A stretch of DNA of 64,000 nt from Gammaproteobacteria bacterium HGW-Gammaproteobacteria-2 (GCA_002840015.1 PGZE01000003.1:36460-100459); one strand, 5' to 3'; positions 1 to 8,992 are shown, counted from the first letter of the stretch. The notes: a model not told the origin generated them from the sequence alone. Numbers and translations are program-made.

Positions 1-887
1 GGCCCACTGCGCTCGGCGTCAGTGCAGGCGTAGAGACCGAGCACCGGCGTGGCGACGGCATTGGCGATATGCACTGGCCCCGAGTCCGGGCTCAGCAGCA
101 AGCTGGCGCGTTGCAATAACGCGGGCAATTGTTCGATGCTGTCCTTGCCAATCAGGTTGATCGCGGGTTGCCGCATATTGGCGAGGATGGCGTCGCCCAT
201 TTCACGTTCCGCGTGGCTGCGCCCGCCGATCAGTGCGATACGCATGCCATGCTGCGAAGCGGCGTAATCGGCCACTTCGGCATAGCGCTGCGGCAGCCAG
301 TTGCGCAGGGCATGGCTGGAGCACGGTGAAATCATCAGTGTGGCCTGCGGCCCGGGCAATTGCGTCTGCGCCCATTCGCAAGCGCTATCGCTGATCGGCA
401 GATTCCACTGGATATCGGCCAGGTGCAAGCCGAGCGGCGGCAAGAACTGGCCGAATACGTCGATAACATGATAACCGTCGGCCGCGATGCGTTGATTGCA
501 AAACAGGGCGTGGCCTTCGCGGCTGCGCGCCGCATCAAAACCGATACGCGTTCTTGCCTTGATCGCGGTCGATAGCACGCTGGCACGTAGCGACATTTGC
601 ATCAGCAGCAGGACATCGAAATGGCGTTTGGCCAGGCTTTGGCGCAACGCTCTCCACGCCGCAAACCCGCCACGCTTGTCGTAAACGATGAACTCTACAC
701 CGGGTAGTGTACCCAGCAGGCGCACTTCGCTACGCCCGATCACCCAGGTGATGCGGATGTCTGGGGCCTGCTGGCGCAAGGCATGCACAATCGGCAGCAT
801 GTGGGTGACATCACCCAACGCGGAAAGGCGCAAAAGGCATACGCTGCGAGGTGTGCCGTGAGCTGCGTTAAACTTGCCGCCATGCAT
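1..887 (-). CDS. Glycosyltransferase family 9 (LPS heptosyltransferase-like), C-terminus cut by window edge
   Basis: Likely adds a sugar to the Kdo region of the lipopolysaccharide core at the inner membrane. The reading frame is open from an ATG at 885-887 to the left edge. The N-terminus reads LLRLSALGDVTHMLPIVHAL, the donor-site start typical of GT9 enzymes. Near the edge it reads GPVHIANAVATPVLGLYACT followed by DAERSGP, the conserved nucleotide-sugar end of the family. About 295 residues are visible and the stop lies outside the window. It is divergent from the Kdo kinase gene, and the two predicted starts overlap by 6 bp, so one of them may be wrong. Family membership is firm; the sugar transferred (heptose or another hexose) cannot be told from the sequence. 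Confidence 0.85.
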   Translation of the reverse strand, partial: MHGGKFNAAHGTPRSVCLLRLSALGDVTHMLPIVHALRQQAPDIRITWVIGRSEVRLLGTLPGVEFIVYDKRGGFAAWRALRQSLAKRHFDVLLLMQMSLRASVLSTAIKARTRIGFDAARSREGHALFCNQRIAADGYHVIDVFGQFLPPLGLHLADIQWNLPISDSACEWAQTQLPGPQATLMISPCSSHALRNWLPQRYAEVADYAASQHGMRIALIGGRSHAEREMGDAILANMRQPAINLIGKDSIEQLPALLQRASLLLSPDSGPVHIANAVATPVLGLYACTDAERSG

Positions 888-1604
888 CAGGCGTGCGACG
901 GCGTGGGCATTGTGTTCGACGCATCGCGTTTGCCGCAAGCGCCGGCGCTGGAAAAGCTGTTTCATCCGGAAGCCTGGCCACAAGCGACACCGGTCCTGGG
1001 TAGTGGTCGCGGTTCGGCCTGGTTTGTCAGTTGCCCCAGTCACGACGCAGTGCTGCGCCATTACCGGCGTGGCGGGCTGTTTGCCACGCTGCTCGGTGAC
1101 TGGTATCCGTGGCAGGGCGCCGAGCTTACGCGCAGCTTTGCCGAATTCAACCTGCTGGCTGAAATGGCCAGTCAGGGCTTGCCCGTGCCCACGCCCTTGG
1201 CCGCACGTTATCAACGTGATGGTGCGGGCTACCGTGCCGATATCCTGATCGAACGGATTGCCTCAGCCGTGCCTTGGGCTGCCTTGCTGCATGCCGATTT
1301 GGCAAGTGCGCCGTGGGAGCAGGTGGGTGCAACCATCGCCCGTTTCCATCGTGCCGGCATCGATCATGCCGATCTGAACGCCAATAATGTGTTGCTCGAT
1401 GGCGCGGGGCAGGTATGGTTGATTGATTTTGATCGTTCGCAACGCCGTCCACTCAAACACCGTTGGCGGTATCGCAACCTGCGTCGGTTGCGTCGTTCCA
1501 TCGACAAACTCATGGCTGGCTACCCATACAGCGATGCGGTGGTGTCGGGCTGGTCACGCCTGCGCGAGAGCTATGCGCTGGCGATGGCGCAGGGGCTGCC
1601 ATGA
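882..1604 (+). CDS. kdkA: 3-deoxy-D-manno-octulosonic acid (Kdo) kinase
   Basis: Predicted to phosphorylate Kdo of the LPS inner core with ATP (EC 2.7.1.166) at the cytoplasmic face of the inner membrane. The 240-residue length fits the KdkA family. It shows the small-kinase catalytic loop HADLNANNV at residues 162-170 (catalytic Asp164) and the metal-binding IDFD at 181-184. The N-terminal LGSGRGSAWFV block (about 39-49) corresponds to the nucleotide-binding loop region. The ATG at 882 gives the family length but has no clear Shine-Dalgarno and overlaps the divergent glycosyltransferase start; in-frame GTG codons at 903 and 912 are alternatives. The gene ends by an ATGA overlap with the next gene. 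Confidence 0.88.
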   Translation: MHQACDGVGIVFDASRLPQAPALEKLFHPEAWPQATPVLGSGRGSAWFVSCPSHDAVLRHYRRGGLFATLLGDWYPWQGAELTRSFAEFNLLAEMASQGLPVPTPLAARYQRDGAGYRADILIERIASAVPWAALLHADLASAPWEQVGATIARFHRAGIDHADLNANNVLLDGAGQVWLIDFDRSQRRPLKHRWRYRNLRRLRRSIDKLMAGYPYSDAVVSGWSRLRESYALAMAQGLP

Positions 1605-2365
1605 TGTGGAGCTTGCGTTTTCTCGGTGTCGGCAATGCCGCGGCTGCCGATCAATTGGGCTCGGCCAGTGCGGTCATCGAGCGTGATGGCGAGCCGCTGC
1701 TGATGATCGATTGCGGGCAGGAGGCATTGGCCGCTTATCTGTGTACCTATTCGGCCATGCCGCAGGCGATATTCATTACCCATGTCCACATGGATCATGT
1801 CGCTGGCCTTGAACGCCTGTTTTTTGCAACCCGCTTTGATCCAGCGCAATGCGGTCGTGTGCGTCTGTATGTAGCAGCCGCATTGGTGCCGCATTTGCAG
1901 GCACGAGTGGCCGATTACCCCGGTGTACTGGCTGAGGGCGGTAGCAATTTCTGGGATGCGTTTCAGTTGATCCCGGTAAGCTGCGGTTTTTGGCATCGGA
2001 AGCTGTGGTTTGACGTGTTTGCGGTGCGCCACCATGCGCCTGGCACCGCTTTTGGCCTGCGGCTGCGCGGCTCACTGCTCTACACCGGCGATACCCGGCC
2101 AATTCCAGAAGTGCTCAATACCCATGCGGATCAAGGCGAATTGATCGCCCACGATTGCGCCTTGATTGGCAACCCATCGCACAGTGGCCTTGATGATCTT
2201 GAACGCGAGTACGGGAAAAACCTGCTGGATCGATTGTTGATTTACCATTACGGTAGTGCTGCCGAGGCAGAATCCATGGTGGCACGTGGCTATCGGGTGG
2301 CGCATGCAGGGCTGCGCGTGGCATTGGCAGAACCCGTTTTAGCTCAGGCACTGGAGTCATCTTGA
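1601..2365 (+). CDS. MBL-fold metallo-hydrolase (RNase Z-like group)
   Basis: A metallo-beta-lactamase-fold hydrolase of 254 residues. The metal site is HVHMDH at residues 61-66 (HxHxDH), followed downstream by a histidine in the RHHAPG stretch and the LLYTGDT metal-bridging Asp block. The spacing resembles the ribonuclease Z / arylsulfatase-like branch of the superfamily. The substrate cannot be inferred. The start ATG at 1601 overlaps the kdkA stop (ATGA), and the stop overlaps the TTG start of moaA, so it is translationally linked to both. An in-frame ATG at 1604 is an alternative start. Confidence 0.8.
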   Translation: MMWSLRFLGVGNAAAADQLGSASAVIERDGEPLLMIDCGQEALAAYLCTYSAMPQAIFITHVHMDHVAGLERLFFATRFDPAQCGRVRLYVAAALVPHLQARVADYPGVLAEGGSNFWDAFQLIPVSCGFWHRKLWFDVFAVRHHAPGTAFGLRLRGSLLYTGDTRPIPEVLNTHADQGELIAHDCALIGNPSHSGLDDLEREYGKNLLDRLLIYHYGSAAEAESMVARGYRVAHAGLRVALAEPVLAQALESS

Positions 2366-3414
2366 ACCGCCCCACTGCACGCACAACATTGGCACCTGCT
2401 GCGCCGGTCATCGTTGCTGATCGTCTTGGCCGCAATTTGCGCGACCTGCGTGTTTCGGTGATCGAAACCTGCAATTATCGTTGTCCATATTGCATGCCCG
2501 CTGATCGCACCCCGGAGTGGACCGAGCATGACCATGCCAACAGCAGCAAGCGCCTGGGTTTTGCTGAAATCGAAACGCTGGTACGCAGCTTTGTGTCCTT
2601 GGGCGTGAGCAAAGTGCGGTTAACCGGTGGCGAGCCGTTGCTTCGCCGTGGTCTACCCGATCTGATTGCACGACTGGCTGCTATCGACGGCATCGAAGAT
2701 CTTGCGCTGACCACCAACGGCAGTCTGCTTGCAAGACACGCCAATGCACTTGCCGACGCCGGCCTGCATCGGCTGACGGTGAGTCTGGACACCCTGGATC
2801 CACAGCGTTTTGCGCAGTTATCCGGCGGCCGTGGCCGGGTCGATGATGTGCTCGATGGCATTGCTGCGGCAGAACATGCCGGTTTTGCTGCGATCAAGAT
2901 CAACTGCGTGGTGCAGCGCGGCGTCAATGATGGCGATGTGTTGCCATTGCTCGCGCATTTTCGTGGCAGCGCACATGTGGTGCGTTTCATCGAATACATG
3001 GACGTGGGCACCTGCAATCGCTGGCAGCGCGATCAAGTGGTGCCATCGGCGCAACTGCGCGACCTCATTCACCAGCGTTGGCCATTGCGCGCGCTGCAAC
3101 CGAATTATCGTGGCGAGGTGGCATCCCGCTACGCCTATGCTGATGGTGCCGGTGAAGTGGGCTTCGTCAGTTCGGTGAGCGAGCCATTTTGTGGCGATTG
3201 CCATCGCGCACGCCTGGGCGCAGATGGCCAGCTTTACACGTGTTTGTTTGCTGCCACCGGCACACCGCTGCGCGAATACATCAATCACGGTGAACTAGCG
3301 TTGCAGCAGCGGATTGTCGAAACCTGGGTGGGCCGTGGTGATCGCTACAGCGAGCTGCGCGGTAATGCACCGGAAGCCGGTAAACGCATTGAGATGTTCA
3401 TGGTGGGTGGTTGA
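2362..3414 (+). CDS. moaA: GTP 3',8-cyclase (molybdenum cofactor biosynthesis protein A)
   Basis: Radical-SAM enzyme that converts GTP to 3',8-cyclo-7,8-dihydro-GTP, the first step of molybdopterin synthesis. The N-terminal 4Fe-4S/SAM motif is C37-x3-C41-x2-C44 (CNYRCPYC). LTGGEPLLR is the SAM-binding GGEP motif. The second cluster ligands are C277, C280 and C294 (FCGDC ... C). The protein ends in GG, which is required for activity in the family. Length 350 is normal. The start is TTG at 2362, overlapping the previous stop, and was chosen because the family's RDLRVSV block lies 27 residues in. First gene of the moaACDE series. Confidence 0.95.
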   Translation: MNRPTARTTLAPAAPVIVADRLGRNLRDLRVSVIETCNYRCPYCMPADRTPEWTEHDHANSSKRLGFAEIETLVRSFVSLGVSKVRLTGGEPLLRRGLPDLIARLAAIDGIEDLALTTNGSLLARHANALADAGLHRLTVSLDTLDPQRFAQLSGGRGRVDDVLDGIAAAEHAGFAAIKINCVVQRGVNDGDVLPLLAHFRGSAHVVRFIEYMDVGTCNRWQRDQVVPSAQLRDLIHQRWPLRALQPNYRGEVASRYAYADGAGEVGFVSSVSEPFCGDCHRARLGADGQLYTCLFAATGTPLREYINHGELALQQRIVETWVGRGDRYSELRGNAPEAGKRIEMFMVGG

Positions 3415-3914
3415 TGGCAACGCGCAAACGCGAGACGCTTTCGCACATCGATGCTTTGGGTCAGCCAGCGATGGTTGATATCTCTGCCAAACAGCCAAGT
3501 GTGCGCGAGGCGTTGGCAGAATGCCGCGTGCGCTTTCCCGCAGCCATTGCTGCCAGCCTGCGCGAGCAGGGCATGTGTACCGCGAAGGGGCCGGTGATTG
3601 CCACCGCCATCATCGCCGGCACCCAAGCGGTCAAGCAGACTTCGGCGTTGATCCCGTTTTGCCACCCGCTGCCTATCGACGGCTGTCGCTTTGAAGTGCT
3701 CTGGGCCGGTGACAACGTACTGAATATCACGTGCATGGTGCGTACCACGCATCGCACCGGGGTTGAGATGGAAGCGTTGACTGGTGCCACGGTGGCGGCG
3801 TTGACGGTTTATGACATGTGCAAGGCGCTGTCGCACCGCATGGTGCTGGGGCCGGCACGGTTGCTGGCCAAAGCCGGTGGCAAGCATGATTTTGCCAAGG
3901 AAAAGCTGCGATGA
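3414..3914 (+). CDS. moaC: Cyclic pyranopterin monophosphate synthase
   Basis: Acts with MoaA to form cyclic pyranopterin monophosphate. Of its 166 residues, the conserved [19 protein letters not shown] block and [11 protein letters not shown] are plainly visible, as is the C-terminal [17 protein letters not shown] that carries catalytic residues. The ATG at 3414 overlaps the moaA stop as TGATG; a TTG one codon upstream is possible but less likely. It overlaps moaD by 4 bp (ATGA). All four moa genes are therefore translationally coupled or nearly so, which fits stoichiometric expression. Confidence 0.95.
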   Translation: MATRKRETLSHIDALGQPAMVDISAKQPSVREALAECRVRFPAAIAASLREQGMCTAKGPVIATAIIAGTQAVKQTSALIPFCHPLPIDGCRFEVLWAGDNVLNITCMVRTTHRTGVEMEALTGATVAALTVYDMCKALSHRMVLGPARLLAKAGGKHDFAKEKLR

Positions 3915-4153
3915 AAGTGGTTGTTCACTACTTTGCCAGTCTGCGTGATCGGGCCGGTTGCAGCAGCGAGGATGTCGAGATGGCCGATGGCGCATCCTTG
4001 TCGGCGTTATACGCCCAGTGCAGCACACGGCATGGCTTTGATTTTCCGCAAGCGCGGCTGCGGGTAGCGCTCGATGATGCCTTTGTCAGCTGGGATCATG
4101 GTTTGCACGAGGGCGCGCAGGTGGTTTTTTTGCCGCCGGTATCGGGAGGTTGA
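3911..4153 (+). CDS. moaD: Molybdopterin synthase sulfur-carrier subunit
   Basis: Small ubiquitin-like protein of 80 residues that carries sulfur as a C-terminal thiocarboxylate to MoaE. The C-terminus [10 protein letters not shown] ends with the diagnostic Gly-Gly. The N-terminus [13 protein letters not shown] matches the first beta strand and turn of the family. It needs an E1-like enzyme (MoeB) for adenylation; a rhodanese-ThiF candidate lies about 29 kb downstream at 33376-34515. It overlaps moaC by 4 bp. Confidence 0.93.
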   Translation: MKVVVHYFASLRDRAGCSSEDVEMADGASLSALYAQCSTRHGFDFPQARLRVALDDAFVSWDHGLHEGAQVVFLPPVSGG

Positions 4154-4155
4154 TC

Positions 4156-4569
4156 GTGCCCGATTTTGCCATCAGCGAATCGCCGATCGATCCGGCATTG
4201 CTGCGTCAGGCCATGCAATCACCACAATGCGGCGCATTCGTCGCATTCGAAGGCTGGGTGCGCGACAACCATCTGGGCAAGTCTGTACTGGCGCTGGATT
4301 ACCAGGTTTATCGCGAACTGGCGCTCGGCGAAGGTGAGCGGATCATGCACGAGGCGTGTGCGCGCTTCACTATTGTCGATGCCCGTGCAGTGCATCGCGT
4401 CGGGTCATTGGCGCTCGGTGATCTCGCGGTCTGGGTCGGCGTCAGCGCGGGCCACCGCGATGCGGCATTTTCTGCCTGCCGCTGGATCATCGATGAAATC
4501 AAGGCGCGGGTGCCGATCTGGAAGCGCGAACACTATGCGGACGGCGTCAGCGAATGGCTGCACCCATGA
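4156..4569 (+). CDS. moaE: Molybdopterin synthase catalytic subunit
   Basis: Large subunit of molybdopterin synthase, which inserts two sulfurs into the cyclic precursor. The FEGWVRDNHLG region and the C-terminal VPIWKREHYADG with the active-site lysine are characteristic. Two starts are possible: TTG at 4150 overlapping the moaD stop, or GTG at 4156. A strong GGGAGG at 4144-4149 sits six bases from the GTG and touches the TTG, so GTG was chosen, giving 137 residues. It is the last gene of the moa operon; the next gene is convergent. Confidence 0.93.
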   Translation: MPDFAISESPIDPALLRQAMQSPQCGAFVAFEGWVRDNHLGKSVLALDYQVYRELALGEGERIMHEACARFTIVDARAVHRVGSLALGDLAVWVGVSAGHRDAAFSACRWIIDEIKARVPIWKREHYADGVSEWLHP

Positions 4570-4600
4570 CCGGATAGCGCGTGCTTTGATCAGGCACGCA

Positions 4601-6289
4601 TCAATCGAACAACCGCAAGGGCTGCGGTTTAGCCAGTTCGGCGAGGATCCGTGAGTCGCGTCCGTAGATGTCGCGTTTGAATCCGAGCCGGCCATCGCTG
4701 TGGATGTCCACACTCCAGTACATCAACAATACCGTGACTGGCCGATGCAGGCTCACGTTGCGGGTCTGGTTGCTGGCAATTACGACATCGATGGCAGCCC
4801 GGTTCCATTGTGCCGGGTCGTCAAGCAGGCGCTCGACCAGTTCCAGTGGCCGCTCCACCCGAATGCAACCGGAGCTGAAGGCGCGTTGTTCGAGATCGAA
4901 CAGTTCGGTATGCGGAGTGTCGTGCAGATACACGCTGTAGGGGTTATCGAAACGGATCGCAACCCGCCCCAATGAATTGCCTGCTCCCGCATCCTGGCGC
5001 AAGGTCAGGCCACTGGGATTACTCCAGTCGATCTGCTCGGCGCGCAATTCCTTGCCGTTGTGGTCGAGCACACGCAAGCGATTGGCAGCCAGATAACCGG
5101 GGTTTTTGCGGACCTTGGGCAGGATGTCGTTGCGCAGAATCGTGGGGGGTACCGTCCACGTCGGGTTGAAGGTGATCCGGTTGATCTGCGAGCGGAAGCT
5201 TGGCGTTTTGCGATAGGGTTTGCCTACCTGCACGCGTGTGCTCCATTGCGGCTGGCCATGCTGAAAATAAGTTGCCTTGTAGCCGGCGATGTCGACCAGT
5301 AAAAACTCGGCGCTGGTTTCATGCAACAACCAGCGAGCACGCTCCAGATTGGCGCGCACTTGATCGATACGCATCGCTACGGTTATGTTGAGTGCTGCCA
5401 GTGTGCTCTTGCCCAGCACCCCGTCGGGGGCCAGGTATTGCTTGCGCTGGAATCGGCGCAAAGCATCTTCCAGCACCTGGTCAAAGTGCGTTGAATCCGC
5501 AGTGGCTTCCATCTCCGGGTCGCCATATCCGCTCAGGCGCAGACGCTCGCGCAACGCCGGTATTCTTGGGTCGTCGTCACCCGTTTTCAGTGTTGGGCCG
5601 TCGGCGATTTGCGGCCAGCCTCCTGTACTTTGCACTTTGCGCAGCCGGCGCAGGCCTTCACGCAATTGCTCATATAGTGGATACATCGGGCGGGCACGGT
5701 TGAACAAGGCCGCAATTTCGCCTGCATCAATCGCTGCACTCATTGCGCTTAATGCTGAGCGCACCTCGATACTGCGCGCTTGAAAGTTCCAATCGCGTTC
5801 AAGCACACGGGGGTCGACCTTGCCATTGAGCAAATGCGACAAGGCGGTGAGCAAGCTGCGTGTTGCCAGCAACTCAGTCGTCAGTGCAACATCGGCAGGC
5901 AGGGTTGGCTGTGCCCACGTGGCACGCAGCGTATCCAATGCGTAATCGCCAGACGACAAGCCATCGCTTTCGATGTCGTCAAGTGCGGCCAGCAACGCAG
6001 CCTGCTGCGCGGGTTCGGCCCATGCGGGCCTGAATTGGCGCAGTTGATAAAATATGGCAAGCAGTTGATCCAACTGCGAATGCTCTGCGGCCTGCGCTGC
6101 GGATTGCGCAAGTTGTTCGCGCAATTGCAGGGCAAGCCTTGGATTTTGCGCAGGCTCCAGCGGTGTGGCCGCTGCCTGTACGCCAACGATGGCAGCAATT
6201 AGCAGCAACGCGATGTTGGTGAGCCACCCACGCAACCGTTTTTTAACCTGCACGACTGTAACTTGCGCGTTGGTGTCGGTTGTCGGCAT
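4601..6289 (-). CDS. L,D-transpeptidase of the LdtD/YcbB type, membrane-anchored
   Basis: Predicted periplasmic enzyme that forms 3-3 cross-links in peptidoglycan. Of 562 residues, a short cytoplasmic tail and one membrane segment (about residues 18-37) come first. A scaffold region and a peptidoglycan-binding repeat (around RRFQRKQYLAPDGVLG) follow. The YkuD catalytic domain has HDTPHTELFD and SSGCIRV, with the nucleophile near Cys475. Size and domain order match LdtD. The ATG at 6289 was chosen because a GGAG lies upstream and the hydrophobic anchor follows closely; another ATG 14 codons earlier is possible. It is divergent from a second L,D-transpeptidase-type gene across about 30 bp. Confidence 0.9.
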   Translation of the reverse strand: MPTTDTNAQVTVVQVKKRLRGWLTNIALLLIAAIVGVQAAATPLEPAQNPRLALQLREQLAQSAAQAAEHSQLDQLLAIFYQLRQFRPAWAEPAQQAALLAALDDIESDGLSSGDYALDTLRATWAQPTLPADVALTTELLATRSLLTALSHLLNGKVDPRVLERDWNFQARSIEVRSALSAMSAAIDAGEIAALFNRARPMYPLYEQLREGLRRLRKVQSTGGWPQIADGPTLKTGDDDPRIPALRERLRLSGYGDPEMEATADSTHFDQVLEDALRRFQRKQYLAPDGVLGKSTLAALNITVAMRIDQVRANLERARWLLHETSAEFLLVDIAGYKATYFQHGQPQWSTRVQVGKPYRKTPSFRSQINRITFNPTWTVPPTILRNDILPKVRKNPGYLAANRLRVLDHNGKELRAEQIDWSNPSGLTLRQDAGAGNSLGRVAIRFDNPYSVYLHDTPHTELFDLEQRAFSSGCIRVERPLELVERLLDDPAQWNRAAIDVVIASNQTRNVSLHRPVTVLLMYWSVDIHSDGRLGFKRDIYGRDSRILAELAKPQPLRLFD

Positions 6290-6319
6290 TATCTGTTCGC
6301 TCCGTATTGTCTGGGGATC

Positions 6320-7018
6320 ATGCCATTGCATCCGCCGTGCCGATCACTCTTGTTGCTGACGATTTTCGCCTGCGCCAGTGGCAGGGCTTCGCCGCCGGCC
6401 GACCCACTGCTTTCCGCTACGCCGATAGCTGCCAGGGCTGCGGTAACGCTGGCATTGCAAGCGATGCGCTGCGCTGTGAACAGCGGTGTGCCAGCCCCGA
6501 ATCGACTGGCCGTAATTGATTATTCAAAACCCTCCACAGAGAAACGCTTGTGGGTATTTGATCTTGCCGCGAACTCTCTTCTGTATGCAGAACGGGTTGC
6601 GCACGGTCGCAATTCGGGTGAAAACCTTGCTGCAACGTTTTCCAATGATACGGGCAGCTATGCGTCAAGCCTGGGTTTGTTTCGCACGCGTGATGTTTAC
6701 TTTGGCCGCAACGGGTATTCGCTGCGGATGCAGGGGCTTGAGCCGGGCTTCAATGACAACGCCATGAGTCGCGCCATCGTGATCCACGGCGCCGACTACG
6801 TCAGCGAGGCATTCGTGCGCAAAGTCGGACGGATCGGTCGCAGCCTGGGTTGCCCGGCGGTACGCAGAAAAGTGGCCCATGCGCTGATAGACACGATTCA
6901 GGATGGACAGTTCGTATTTTCCTACTATCCCGACCCAACATGGTTGGCGCATTCACGTTTCGTCAATTGTGGTGGCAGCGGGGTTGCACAGAACGGCGGC
7001 TTTTCGGCCGCTCCCTGA
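6320..7018 (+). CDS. Murein L,D-transpeptidase catalytic domain family protein (YkuD_2-like)
   Basis: Exported protein of 232 residues with a signal peptide (about residues 1-24). The C-terminal domain has His156 in IVIHGADYV and Cys178 in RSLGCPAVRR, the His and Cys of the YkuD_2 family (often called murein L,D-transpeptidase catalytic domain proteins). Whether these are true transpeptidases is poorly established. The ATG at 6320 was preferred because GGGG lies just upstream and the signal peptide begins there. It is head-to-head with the LdtD-type gene, so the two may share a regulatory region. A strong terminator follows. Confidence 0.82.
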   Translation: MPLHPPCRSLLLLTIFACASGRASPPADPLLSATPIAARAAVTLALQAMRCAVNSGVPAPNRLAVIDYSKPSTEKRLWVFDLAANSLLYAERVAHGRNSGENLAATFSNDTGSYASSLGLFRTRDVYFGRNGYSLRMQGLEPGFNDNAMSRAIVIHGADYVSEAFVRKVGRIGRSLGCPAVRRKVAHALIDTIQDGQFVFSYYPDPTWLAHSRFVNCGGSGVAQNGGFSAAP

Positions 7019-7021
7019 CAA

Positions 7022-7048
7022 AAAGGCCGGGGTGCCAGCCCGGCCTTT
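7022..7048. terminator. Bidirectional intrinsic terminator
   Basis: A 10-bp perfect stem (AAAGGCCGGG at 7022-7031 paired with CCCGGCCTTT at 7039-7048) with a 7-base loop. It has A-rich and T-rich flanks and sits between convergent genes. Confidence 0.85.
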
Positions 7049-7070
7049 CCTCGTGATTCGGCAGCTGCGC

Positions 7071-7526
7071 TCAGCGCAGCGGCACGATCTGGTTGTTGGT
7101 TACTCGCACGTAGTCACCGGGGGCCACGTTGGCGAGATTGCGCTGGTTGATGACAATGCGGCGACCGTCATCCATGCGTAGAAAAACGTCATACGTTGGC
7201 GCAGATTTGACGTTCTTTTCGATCTGATGGCCCGCTACTGCGCCGCCCACAGCGCCGACCACCGTTGCAGCCTTGCGGCCGTCGCCTTTGCCGACCTGAT
7301 TACCCAACACGCCGCCGACGATACCGCCCAATACCGCGCCGCCACCACTGGCCGAGCTGTTGCCGTAAACGGTTTCAATGCGTTCAATTACACCGCAGTC
7401 GTAACAACGCACATTCTGGCTTGGGCCGCTGGGGGGCGGGCCATAACCATAGCCACGGCCACCGCCGGTGGCGCAGGCCGCAAGGCCGATACAAAGGGTG
7501 GAAACAAACAGGTTTCGCAGGTTCAT
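7071..7526 (-). CDS. Glycine-zipper 2TM outer-membrane lipoprotein (SlyB/PcP-like)
   Basis: Lipoprotein of 151 residues with a lipobox LAAC at about residues 15-18 after a short signal peptide. The centre is a glycine zipper (GGIVGGVLGNQVG, then GAVGGAVAGHQIE), the Rick_17kDa/2TM anchor that inserts in the outer membrane. The C-terminal part is a small beta domain found in SlyB-type proteins. Its role is probably envelope integrity. The ATG at 7526 was chosen because the signal peptide starts there; an upstream in-frame extension has no signal features. It stands alone between convergent terminators and a cytochrome-like gene. Confidence 0.85.
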   Translation of the reverse strand: MNLRNLFVSTLCIGLAACATGGGRGYGYGPPPSGPSQNVRCYDCGVIERIETVYGNSSASGGGAVLGGIVGGVLGNQVGKGDGRKAATVVGAVGGAVAGHQIEKNVKSAPTYDVFLRMDDGRRIVINQRNLANVAPGDYVRVTNNQIVPLR

Positions 7527-7627
7527 GGTGTTACTCCGCAACGGTGGACTGTGTTCATGCTGAAGTGTAGTGGCTGAACGCACACCGACCGCGTTCGTTG
7601 AATGGGTGTGCTGGCGTACCGACCGGC

Positions 7628-8020
7628 TCAACGATAATCGCGATGGCAGGCGTCACAGGCGTCATCGACCCGTGTTGCTACAAGGGTCAGCTCAGCGCAA
7701 CTGGTAGCCATCGTGTGCAGGGCTGCCGACGTTGCTGCTTGCAGATCGGCAGCGTAACGTAAAAAGGTGGCGTCCTTTGATGTCGCAAACACCGTATCGA
7801 TGTCCGCGCCGAGAGAGTTGAGTCGGGCGAAATGATGGCGCACGGTTTTGGTCGAGCAACTCGGCGCCGCCAACTCGGCATTGACACTGCGCTGGTGGTG
7901 ATCGATCAGCACCATCAGGCTGCGGGGCAGGACATGGGCCTGGCGCAGCGCATTGAGCGCAGAACTGGTGCCGAGAACACCAATCATCAATCCGATCAGC
8001 AGGGTGATGGCAAAGCGCAT
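7628..8020 (-). CDS. Cytochrome c'-like exported haem protein
   Basis: Small exported protein of 130 residues with an N-terminal hydrophobic signal (residues 1-22). A single haem c motif, Cys122-Asp-Ala-Cys125-His126, lies at the extreme C-terminus, with predicted helices elsewhere. That layout (four-helix bundle with C-terminal CxxCH) is that of the cytochrome c' family, which binds gases such as NO or transfers electrons in the periplasm. Overall similarity could not be measured, so the family name is an inference from architecture. No neighbouring respiratory gene explains its partner. Confidence 0.65.
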   Translation of the reverse strand: MRFAITLLIGLMIGVLGTSSALNALRQAHVLPRSLMVLIDHHQRSVNAELAAPSCSTKTVRHHFARLNSLGADIDTVFATSKDATFLRYAADLQAATSAALHTMATSCAELTLVATRVDDACDACHRDYR

Positions 8021-8084
8021 GGTGTCTCCGGGACTGGAATTCCGACGCGCATTGTCGCCGATCTTTAGCGGTTAAAATGTACGG

Positions 8085-8891
8085 ATGAACAGCATTGCGC
8101 CGAATATTGATGTATTGCAGCAGCGATTTGCCGGCATTGATCGCCTCTATGGTGCGGGTGCTGCTGCTGGTTTTTCTGGCTGTCATGTCTGCGTGATCGG
8201 TCTTGGCGGTGTGGGTTCCTGGGCGGTGGAAGCGCTGGCGCGCAGTGCAATCGGCGCGTTGACCCTGATCGATGCCGACGATGTTTGCGTGAGTAATACC
8301 AGCCGACAGATACAGGCACTGGACGGCAATTTTGGCCGCGCCAAGGGTGAGGTGCTGGCGGAGCGCTGTCGTGCCATCAACCCGGCAATAACGTGCCAGG
8401 TGATACCCGCATTCCTGACGCCATCCAATCTCGGGGAGTTGCTTGATCGCGGCTATGACCTGGTACTGGATGCCTGTGACAGCTTTCGCAGCAAGGTCGA
8501 AACCATTGCCTGGTGCCGGCGCCGCAAGTTGCCGTTGGTGGTGGTGGGTTCCGCTGGCGGGCGCATCGATGCCACCCAGGTGCGGGTGCGTGATCTGAGC
8601 CGAACCGAGCACGACGCGATGTTGTCGCTGATCCGCAAGAAGCTGCGCGGCGAGTTCAATTTTCCACGCAATGCGCAGCGCTATTTCGGGGTGTCGGCGG
8701 TGTATTCGTTGGAAAACGTGCGTTATCCGCAGGCCGATGGCACGGTGTGTGGCATCCGGCCGGCGGCCAGCACCGATGCGGGGTTTACCCTCGATTGTAG
8801 TGCCGGCCTTGGCGCCGCAACCCATGTCACCGGAGCGTTTGCATTTGCCGCGGTGGGGCGGGCACTGGAGCTGCTGCGCCGTGCGCGGTGA
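8085..8891 (+). CDS. tcdA: tRNA threonylcarbamoyladenosine dehydratase
   Basis: ThiF/E1-like ATP-dependent enzyme that cyclises t6A to ct6A at position 37 of ANN-decoding tRNAs. The protein has 268 residues. The Rossmann nucleotide site GLGGVGSWAVEALARS is at about residues 44-59, followed by the LIDADDVCVSNTSRQ block in which E1-like enzymes bind ATP. It lacks the rhodanese domain and CxxC pairs of the MoeB-like protein at 33376, which separates the two ThiF-family members here. The ATG at 8085 follows a promoter-like AT-rich stretch. Confidence 0.9.
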   Translation: MNSIAPNIDVLQQRFAGIDRLYGAGAAAGFSGCHVCVIGLGGVGSWAVEALARSAIGALTLIDADDVCVSNTSRQIQALDGNFGRAKGEVLAERCRAINPAITCQVIPAFLTPSNLGELLDRGYDLVLDACDSFRSKVETIAWCRRRKLPLVVVGSAGGRIDATQVRVRDLSRTEHDAMLSLIRKKLRGEFNFPRNAQRYFGVSAVYSLENVRYPQADGTVCGIRPAASTDAGFTLDCSAGLGAATHVTGAFAFAAVGRALELLRRAR

Positions 8892-8992
8892 TGGATTTGG
8901 GTGTGCAGCGTTACTGATGACGTTACGGTCATTGGTCACAATCCGCTGTTCGCGCAACAGTGCGGACACCGATAACTTGTAAGGATGTGACA

